64,000 nucleotides of DNA, from NCBI RefSeq assembly GCF_046630445.1, contig NC_092340.1, positions 36,974,001 through 37,038,000 of the forward strand. Reading direction: 5' to 3'. The DNA is from Rutidosis leptorrhynchoides. Lineage: Eukaryota; Streptophyta; Magnoliopsida; Asterales; Asteraceae. Made by a program: the position numbers and the translations under genes. Shown here in pieces: positions 62,029-64,000 of this stretch. Within the stretch, counting starts at the first letter, position 1; each line of letters begins with the position of its first letter. The notes beneath the pieces were generated by a model. It saw only the letters and a list, made by a program, of their open reading frames with translations. It was not told the DNA's origin and ran no database searches.

Positions 62029-64000
62029 TGTAGTGACCCGAACTTTTCCATGTTTATATATATTAATTGAGATTGATATTTACATGATTAAATGTTTCCA
62101 ACATGTTAAGCAATCAAACTTGTTAAGACTTGATTAATTGAAATATGTTTCATATAGACAATTGACCACCCAAGTTGATCGGTGATTCACGAACGTTAAA
62201 ACTTGTAAAAACTATATGATGACATATATATGGATATATATATATATAGTTAACATGATACTATGATAAGAAAACATATCATAAAGTATATTAACAATGA
62301 ACTACATATGTAAAAACAAGACTACTAACTTAATGATTTTTAAACGAGACATATATGTAACGATTATCGTTGTAAAGACATTTAATGTATATATATCATA
62401 TTAAGAGATATTCATACATGATAATATCATGATAATATAATAATTTAAAATCTCATTTGATATTATAAACATTGGGTTAACAACATTTAACAAGATCGTT
62501 AACCTAAAGGTTTCAAAACAACACTTACATGTAACGACTAACGATGACTTAACGACTCAGTTAAAATGTATATACATGTAGTGTTTTAATATGTATTTAT
62601 ACACTTTTGAAAGACTTCAATACACTTATCAAAATACTTCTACTTAACAAAAATGCTTACAATTACATCCTCGTTCAGTTTCATCAACAATTCTACTCGT
62701 ATGCACCCGTATTCGTACTCGTACAATACACAGCTTTTAGATGTATGTACTATTGGTATATACACTCCAATGATCAGCTCTTAGCAGCCCATGTGAGTTA
62801 CCTAACACATGTGGGAACCATCATTTGGCAACTAGCATGAAATATCTCATAAAATTACAAAAATATGAGTAATCATTCATGACTTATTTACATGAAAACA
62901 AAATTACATATCCTTTATATCTAATCCATACACCAACGACCAAAAACACCTACAAACACTTTCATTCTTCAATTTTCTTCATCTAATTGATCTCTCTCAA
63001 GTTCTATCTTCAAGTTCTAAGTGTTCTTCATAAATTCCAAAAGTTCTAGTTTCATAAAATCAAGAATACTTTCAAGTTTGCTAGCTCACTTCCAATCTTG
63101 TAAGGTGATCATCCAACCTCAAGAAATCTTTGTTTCTTACAGAGGTTATCATTCTAATACAAGGTAATAATCATATTCAAACTTTGGTTCAATTTCTATA
63201 ACTATAACAATCTTATTTCAAGTGATGATCTTACTTGAACTTGTTTTCGTGTCATGATTCTGCTTCAAGAACTTCGAGCCATCCAAGGATCCATTGAAGC
63301 TAGATCCATTTTTCTCTTTTCCAGTAGGTTTATCCAAGGAAATTAAGGTAGTAATGATGTTCATAACATCATTCGATTCATACATATAAAGCTATCTTAT
63401 TCGAAGGTTTAAACTTGTAATCACTAGAACATAGTTTAGTTAATTCTAAACTTGTTCGCAAACAAAAGTTAATCCTTCTAACTTGACTTTTAAAATCAAC
63501 TAAACACATGTTCTATATCTATATGATATGCTAACTTAATGATTTAAAACCTGGAAACACGAAAAACACCGTAAAACCGGATTTACGCCGTCGTAGTAAC
63601 ACCGCGGGCTGTTTTGGGTTAGTTAATTAAAAACTATGATAAACTTTGATTTAAAAGTTGTTATTCTGAGAAAATGATTTTTATTATGAATATGAAACTA
63701 TATCCAAAAATTATGGTTAAACTCAAAGTGGAAGTATGTTTTCTAAAATGGTCATCTAGACGTCGTTCTTTCGACTGAAATGACTACCTTTACAAAAACG
63801 ACTTGTAACTTATTTTTCCGACTATAAACCTATACTTTTCTGTTTAGATTCATAAAATAGAGTTCAATATGAAACCATAGCAATTTGATTCACTCAAAAC
63901 GGATTTAAAATGAAGAAGTTATGGGTAAAACAAGATTGGATAATTTTTCTCATTTTAGCTACGTGAAAATTGGTAACAAATCTATTCCAACCATAACTTA
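62029..64000 (+). mobile_element. LTR of gypsy element D (B family), plus strand, running off the window
   Basis: Begins TGTAGTGACCCGAACTTTTC, the sense start of the B/C-type LTR, here on the plus strand inside element C. The 1972 bp present match the complement of the 3' end of the element C LTR. Either a 5' LTR of a full element or a solo LTR; the window ends before this can be decided. Confidence 0.92.

Overview
The window is plant nuclear DNA from a eudicot, probably an asterid and possibly Asteraceae. The host genes have plant-type spliced structures (a TRM/DUF4378 protein, a plant subtilase, a plant lysophospholipase-like hydrolase). The rest is AT-rich DNA full of Ty3-gypsy chromoviruses, Ty1-copia elements, MITEs and tRNA-derived SINEs. 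The species call is inference. About two thirds of the window is LTR retrotransposon.

Left flank (1-4.3 kb): exon-like, partly stopped pieces of an unrecognised multi-exon minus-strand gene, a (TA)n microsatellite, and a 694-bp hAT-type MITE with an exact 8-bp target duplication.

Left nest (4.3-32.0 kb): an old minus-strand copia element (G) was split by gypsy element A (6379-30828, TSD tttct). A's upstream LTR was in turn split by a related gypsy element B (15680-28773, TSD tataa). A and B are young: each LTR pair shows only about a dozen differences by eye. Both carry an extra acidic ORF between the primer-binding site and gag. B also carries, on its sense strand, an intact 227-codon F-box gene resembling the plant At2g35280-type family, so it is a retrotransposon with captured host cargo. 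This is the most interesting object in the window.

Host gene island (36.2-47.7 kb): three apparently intact host genes. They are a three-coding-exon TRM/DUF4378 protein (plus strand), an intronless secreted subtilisin-like protease (minus strand), and a seven-exon alpha/beta hydrolase of the monoacylglycerol lipase/caffeoylshikimate esterase type (minus strand). Three SINEs from apparently different families, nested MITEs, a LINE 3' end fragment and a 240-bp tandem duplication lie in the spacers and in one intron. The three genes show no sign of acting in one pathway.

Right nest (48.0 kb to the window end): a non-coding LTR element (E) was entered by a plus-strand copia element (F). F was entered by a minus-strand gypsy element C of the B family, and C by a plus-strand gypsy LTR (D) that runs off the window. 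C's LTR and D's LTR form a long inverted repeat. All retroelement copies are described as fossils only.
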